Positions 5,817 to 9,074 of a stretch of DNA of 9,074 bases are shown one piece after another. Below the pieces are notes generated by a model that saw only the letters and a list, made by a program, of their open reading frames with translations, was not told the DNA's origin and made no database searches. Source of the DNA: Planctomycetota bacterium. GTDB taxonomy: Bacteria; Planctomycetota; MHYJ01; JACPRB01. The translations under genes and the position numbers were made by a program. The DNA lies in contig JAHFOZ010000199.1 in assembly GCA_023261405.1 (NCBI GenBank), forward strand, positions 1 to 9,074, written 5' to 3'. The stretch's first letter is position 1. Every line of letters begins with the position of its first letter.

Positions 5817-6980
5817 ATGGTCGCGCTCGCCCTCGCCGTCGCGCTCTCATCCGCCGCCGCCCAGGACGCCCTCCCGAAGTTCAAGGAGCAGGTGATCGAC
5901 GGCGATTCCGGCGTGGGTTACGCCGTCGCGGCGGCCGACATCAACGGCGACGGGAAGATCGACCTCGTCGCCGTCACCGAGATCCCGGACCGCGTGGTCT
6001 GGTACGAGAACCCCACGTGGAAGCGCCGCGTGATCGTGGAGAAGGAGCCCAAGCTGCCCGTCTGCATCCAGGCCCAGGACGTGGACGGCGACGGGAAGGT
6101 CGAGCTTTTCCTCGGTGCGGACTGGTCGCCCGGCAACTCGAAGACGGGCGGGAGCGTCTGGCTCCTCAAGCGGCCCGCCGACCTCGAGAAGCCCTGGACG
6201 CCCATCAAGATCGACGAGGAGCCGCTGATGCACCGCTTCCGCCTCGTCGGCGGCGAGCTGGCCTGCAAGACGCTCAAGGGCCGGGACAGCAGCCAGGGCG
6301 ACGGGAACCCCGCGCTGCTCTACGTCCTCAAGCGGCCCGCCGACCCTTTCGGCGGCAAGTGGGAGCGGGTCGTCATCCAGAAGGAGCTCCACGTCACGCA
6401 CAACTTCTGGCCCGTGGACTGGGACGGCGACAAGCAGGAGGAGATCCTGCTCGCGGGCCGCGAGGGGATCTTCCTCCTGAAGAAGGGCGCGGACGGGCCG
6501 TGGGCCCGGGAGCAGATCGGCAAGGGCGACCCGACCCAGGGCGGCGGCGGCGAGGTCAAGTGGGGCCGCCTCCCGGGCGGCAAGCGGTACATCGCCACGG
6601 TCGAGCCCTGGCACGGCCACACGGGCGCGGTCTACATCGAGCCCGCCAAGGCGGGCGACCCGTGGCGCCGGCAGGTGCTCGTGGAGAACCACAAGGGCGG
6701 CCATGCCCTCTGGAGCGCGGACCTCACGGGCACGGGCGTCGATTCGCTGGTCCTCGGCTTCCGCGGCGTGCCGGAGGGCAAGCGCGACGAGTGCGTCGTC
6801 TACGTCTTCCACCCGCTCGACGCTGCCGGCGAGAAGTGGGAGAAGAAGGTGCTCGACGACAAGGGCCTTGGCTCCGAGGACGTGGTCTGCGCCGACCTGA
6901 ACGGCGACGGCAAGATGGACGTCGCCGGCGTGGGTCGCAGCACGAAGAACGTGAAGGTCTACTGGAACGAGGGGAAGTGA
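5817..6980 (+). CDS. Exported VCBS/FG-GAP repeat propeller protein, copy 1
   Basis: A 387-aa protein with a short Sec-type leader (2-16, likely cleaved near SSAAAQD) and five calcium-loop-like motifs spaced along it: DINGDGKIDL (41-50), DVDGDGKVEL (88-97), DWDGDKQEEI (201-210), DLTGTGVDSL (302-311) and DLNGDGKMDV (360-369). The third and fourth are degenerate. Such loops mark FG-GAP/VCBS integrin-like beta-propellers that bind calcium and usually mediate binding at the cell surface or in the periplasm. Other landmarks are WYENPTWKR (62-70), two LLKRPAD/VLKRPAD strands, VEPWHG (262-267) and the C-terminal VKVYWNEGK. No catalytic motif is recognised. It is closely paralogous to the next gene and overlaps it by 4 bp (GTGA). 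Ligand unknown; a structural or binding role is inference. Confidence 0.85.
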   Translation: MVALALAVALSSAAAQDALPKFKEQVIDGDSGVGYAVAAADINGDGKIDLVAVTEIPDRVVWYENPTWKRRVIVEKEPKLPVCIQAQDVDGDGKVELFLGADWSPGNSKTGGSVWLLKRPADLEKPWTPIKIDEEPLMHRFRLVGGELACKTLKGRDSSQGDGNPALLYVLKRPADPFGGKWERVVIQKELHVTHNFWPVDWDGDKQEEILLAGREGIFLLKKGADGPWAREQIGKGDPTQGGGGEVKWGRLPGGKRYIATVEPWHGHTGAVYIEPAKAGDPWRRQVLVENHKGGHALWSADLTGTGVDSLVLGFRGVPEGKRDECVVYVFHPLDAAGEKWEKKVLDDKGLGSEDVVCADLNGDGKMDVAGVGRSTKNVKVYWNEGK

Positions 6981-8128
6981 TCCTCGCGGTCGTCCTTGCG
7001 CTGGCGCTCCAATCCCTGCCCGACTTCAAAGAGCAGGTGATCGAGAGGGAGTCGGGCGGCATGGGCTACAACTCCTGCCTCGCCGACATCAACGCCGACG
7101 GCCGGATGGACATCGTCCTGGTCACCGAGAAGAAGGACCAGGTGCTCTGGTACGAGAATCCGACGTGGAAACGCCACACGATCGTCGCGGACCACCCGAG
7201 GCTCCCGGAGCCGATCACGCCCTTCGATGTCGACGGCGACGGGAAGCCGGAGATCGTGATCGGGAGCGACTGGGTGATGGCGGACACCACGACGAGCGGA
7301 CGGCTCTGGCTCCTCAAGCGTCCCGAGGATCTTTCCAAGCCCTGGACCCCGATCCAGATCGACCACGAGCCCTCGATGCACCGCCTGACGGTGGTTATGC
7401 TCGACGGGAAGAAGGAACTCGTCGCCTCCTGCATCATGGGCCGCGGGTCGAAGGAACCCGAGTGGGAGGGCCCCGGCGCGCCCACCTATCTCCTCCGGCG
7501 GCCCACGGACCCTTTCACCGGGAAGTGGACGCGCGAGCTCATCACCGGCGACCTGCATCGCGTCCACGGAATCCACGCCTTCGACTGGGACGGCGACGGC
7601 AACGACGAACTCCTCGTCGCTTCCCTCGAGGGCATCTTCGTCTTCAAACGCGGGTCCGACGGAACGTGGAAGCCGGAGCTGATCGCGAAGGGCGACCCCA
7701 AGGACCCCGGCGCGAGCGAGGTCCGCGTGAGCAGGCTTTCGGGCGGCCGCCGCTACCTCGCCGCCGTCGAGCCCTGGCACGGGGACAAGGTCGCCGTCTA
7801 CGTGGCGCCCGAGTGGAAGCGCCGGGTCCTCCTGGACACCTATAAGGTGGGCCACGGCGTCGTGCCCTGCGACCTCACGGGCACGGGCGTCGATTCCCTC
7901 CTCCTGGGCTTCCGCGGCGCCAAGGAGGGCGGCGCCCAGGCGGTCGTGGTGCTCCACCCGCTCGACGCCGCCGGCGAGAAGTGGGAGAAGAAGGTGATCG
8001 ACGACCGCGACATGGCGGCCGACGGCGTCCACGCCCACGATCTCGACGGCGACGGCGACCTCGACCTCGTCGCCACCGGCAAGGGCTCGAACGTCAAGAT
8101 CTACTGGAACATGAGGAAAAACCCATGA
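6977..8128 (+). CDS. Exported VCBS/FG-GAP repeat propeller protein, copy 2 (GTG start)
   Basis: A 383-aa tandem paralogue of the preceding gene, colinear over its whole length: five loops at 37-46 (DINADGRMDI), 84-93 (DVDGDGKPEI), 203-212 (DWDGDGNDEL), 299-308 (DLTGTGVDSL) and 355-364 (DLDGDGDLDL), with WYENPTWKR at 58-66 and AVEPWHGD at 263-270. Here the third loop is intact, unlike copy 1. The reading frame is open far upstream, but GTG 6977 overlaps the previous stop as GTGA and begins a short hydrophobic leader (MILAVVLALALQSLPDF) at the same point as in copy 1, which decides the start. GAGGGG lies only 2 nt upstream, so coupling to copy 1 is likely. Function as for copy 1, a secreted calcium-binding propeller; ligand unknown. 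The stop overlaps the next ATG. Confidence 0.85.
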   Translation: MILAVVLALALQSLPDFKEQVIERESGGMGYNSCLADINADGRMDIVLVTEKKDQVLWYENPTWKRHTIVADHPRLPEPITPFDVDGDGKPEIVIGSDWVMADTTTSGRLWLLKRPEDLSKPWTPIQIDHEPSMHRLTVVMLDGKKELVASCIMGRGSKEPEWEGPGAPTYLLRRPTDPFTGKWTRELITGDLHRVHGIHAFDWDGDGNDELLVASLEGIFVFKRGSDGTWKPELIAKGDPKDPGASEVRVSRLSGGRRYLAAVEPWHGDKVAVYVAPEWKRRVLLDTYKVGHGVVPCDLTGTGVDSLLLGFRGAKEGGAQAVVVLHPLDAAGEKWEKKVIDDRDMAADGVHAHDLDGDGDLDLVATGKGSNVKIYWNMRKNP

Positions 8129-8904
8129 GAATCCTTGCGGTCGCGCTCCTTCTGGCGGCGGCCCCCGGCCTCGCCGCCCAGGTCGACGCCGAGGCGAAGA
8201 AGAAGCGCCTGGCCGAGATCGTCAAGCAGATGGGCGAGTTGCATCTCGAAGGGGAGAAACTCCTGAACGAACTGAGCGGGGGAGATCCCGACCGCAAGCA
8301 GGCGATCCTGCGGGAAACGATGGAAAAGCACGCGCCCAAGATGGCCGCTGAGGCGGGCCGCTCCCAGATCGCCTCCAATGAGCGCAACGCCTCGTCGACC
8401 CTCACGACCCTCGCGAGCGCCGAGGCCGACTTCCGCGCCAACGATCGCGACGCCAACAACCTGATTGATTTCTGGGTCGCCGACGTGAGCGCTCTCTACC
8501 GGATCGTCGCGGACGAGGCGATCAAGCTGATCGAGGTCTCCGTCGCCCATGCGGATGCGAAACCGTGCGTGCCCCTCGAGAAGGAGGGCAAGGCGCCCGG
8601 CGCCGGCAAGGACTCCTCCAAACTCATCGCGCTCGGCAAGCCCTCGACCAAGGCCGGCTACTGGTTCGCCGCCGTCGAGAACTTCCAGGATACAACTGGA
8701 GCGACGGTGAAGTACGACCCGGGAAACGGCCGCAACAACAGCAAGTTCGGGTTTTGCACGTACCCCGCGGAGCACGGCAAGACCGGGAAGTTCACCTTCA
8801 TCCTGAACGAGAAGAACACGGTCTGGAAGAAGGACACCGGCGGACAGCCCGTCTCCGTCTACCCCGCGGATCCGGCCAAGGACGGCTGGTCGAAGCTGGA
8901 CTAG
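8125..8904 (+). CDS. Secreted DUF2950-like protein with N-terminal coiled coil
   Basis: A 259-aa protein with a clear Sec signal peptide (MRILAVALLLAAAPGLAAQ, likely cleaved near residue 18-19). A charged helical region (22-48, KKKRLAEIVKQMGELHLEGE) likely forms a coiled coil. The motif NERNASSTLTTLASAEADFR next resembles the start of DUF2950/pilin-like domains in planctomycetes. The C-terminus (GFCTYPAEHGKTGKFTFILN, then WKKDTGGQPVSVYPADP) matches the YPAEYG..G..TFIVN...V..KD pattern of DUF2950 proteins. There is no prepilin peptidase motif, so it is not a standard type IV pilin. Two cysteines after the signal peptide (C148, C211) could form a disulfide. GAGGA (8113-8117) is 7 nt before ATG 8125, which overlaps the previous stop as ATGA. 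Role unknown; a periplasmic or surface structural part is inference. Confidence 0.75.
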   Translation: MRILAVALLLAAAPGLAAQVDAEAKKKRLAEIVKQMGELHLEGEKLLNELSGGDPDRKQAILRETMEKHAPKMAAEAGRSQIASNERNASSTLTTLASAEADFRANDRDANNLIDFWVADVSALYRIVADEAIKLIEVSVAHADAKPCVPLEKEGKAPGAGKDSSKLIALGKPSTKAGYWFAAVENFQDTTGATVKYDPGNGRNNSKFGFCTYPAEHGKTGKFTFILNEKNTVWKKDTGGQPVSVYPADPAKDGWSKLD

Positions 8905-8939
8905 AGACTTTCCCCGGGAAGGGACCGTAAAAGCGTTCG

Positions 8940-9074
8940 ATGAGCCCGGCTCTCCTCGTCCTCAGCCTCCTTTCCCCCCAGGATCCGGAGGGCTGGCCCA
9001 CCCTCCACGGCGACCTGCAGCGCTCCGGGTTCTATGCCCGCTTTCCCGCCGAGGGGCTCAAGGTCGTCTGGCGC
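8940..9074 (+). CDS. N-terminus of a PQQ-like (BamB-type) beta-propeller protein, cut by window end
   Basis: ATG 8940 follows an in-frame TAA (8928-8930), so it is the only ATG available, and the frame stays open for 45 codons to the window edge. A very short leader (MSPALLVLSLLSPQD) is followed by GWPTLHGDLQRSGF, which resembles the opening of PQQ-binding-like/WD40-like propeller proteins (W-x-x-x-GD-x-x-x-G). No good Shine-Dalgarno is seen; the purine stretch GGGAAGGGA (8916-8924) is 15 nt away. It lies 35 bp after the DUF2950-like gene on the same strand and may be the next gene of the operon. The call rests on one short motif. Confidence 0.6.
   Translation, partial: MSPALLVLSLLSPQDPEGWPTLHGDLQRSGFYARFPAEGLKVVWR

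Noticed and set aside
3349..5850. An 833-codon open frame on the minus strand opposite the dehydrogenase/cytochrome gene
   Set aside because: The product is low-complexity Arg/Gly/Ala/Val/Leu without motifs, while the plus strand encodes a clear multi-domain protein. Long antisense frames are expected where third positions are mostly G/C.
6017..6976. Upstream extension of the second propeller gene's frame through copy 1
   Set aside because: It is Arg/Pro-rich and out of frame with the real gene; the GTG at 6977 starts a leader at the homologous position.
8905..8930. Possible terminator after the DUF2950-like gene (TTTCCCCGGGAAGG)
   Set aside because: The self-complementary part leaves almost no loop and no T-run follows, so transcription probably continues into the PQQ-like gene.

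Overview
The base composition (GC-rich throughout, with strong G/C at third codon positions) and the gene content point to a member of the Planctomycetota or a close PVC-superphylum relative. The strongest marker is a 790-aa protein combining a PVC-type dehydrogenase-like propeller, a helical repeat region and a cytochrome c domain. Exported VCBS/FG-GAP propellers, a DUF2950-like secreted protein and the start of a PQQ-like propeller protein support this. The lineage is inferred from family knowledge; the window has no rRNA or other phylogenetic marker.

Layout. (1) 1-782, + strand: the 3' end of an MFS transporter, closed by an intrinsic terminator (811-841). (2) 841-2309, - strand: a two-gene unit, a GmhA-like SIS-domain sugar-phosphate isomerase followed by a ROK-family sugar kinase, joined by a 4-bp ATGA overlap. 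(3) 2310-2572: a divergent intergenic region with a near-symmetrical -10 box, the broken 5' remnant of an inorganic pyrophosphatase gene on the + strand, and a 12-bp inverted repeat at the breakpoint. (4) 2573-3337, - strand: a class I SAM-dependent methyltransferase with a GTG start. (5) 3338-3390: a short divergent promoter region whose -10 is an almost perfect palindrome. (6) 3391-9074, + strand: the PVC-type dehydrogenase/cytochrome, two tandem paralogous FG-GAP proteins, the DUF2950-like protein, and the start of the PQQ-like propeller protein running off the window.

Genes of block 6 read as one exported-protein locus. The three from 5817 to 8904 are linked by GTGA and ATGA overlaps and are almost certainly co-transcribed. 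The 5763-5817 and 8904-8940 gaps are 53 and 35 bp, so the outer two genes may belong to the same operon. All five products begin with very short hydrophobic leaders. The likely site of action is the periplasm or cell surface, with a c-type heme domain for electron transfer and several beta-propellers for binding; the substrate is not visible. The isomerase/kinase pair is a separate cytoplasmic sugar-phosphate module.

No tRNA, rRNA, CRISPR array, transposase or phage gene was seen. The least ordinary items are the pyrophosphatase remnant with its repeat, the symmetrical promoters, metal-site substitutions in the isomerase and kinase, and the tandem propeller pair. I do not see convincing evidence for an entirely new system; the operon of exported propellers is the best candidate for unexplained biology.
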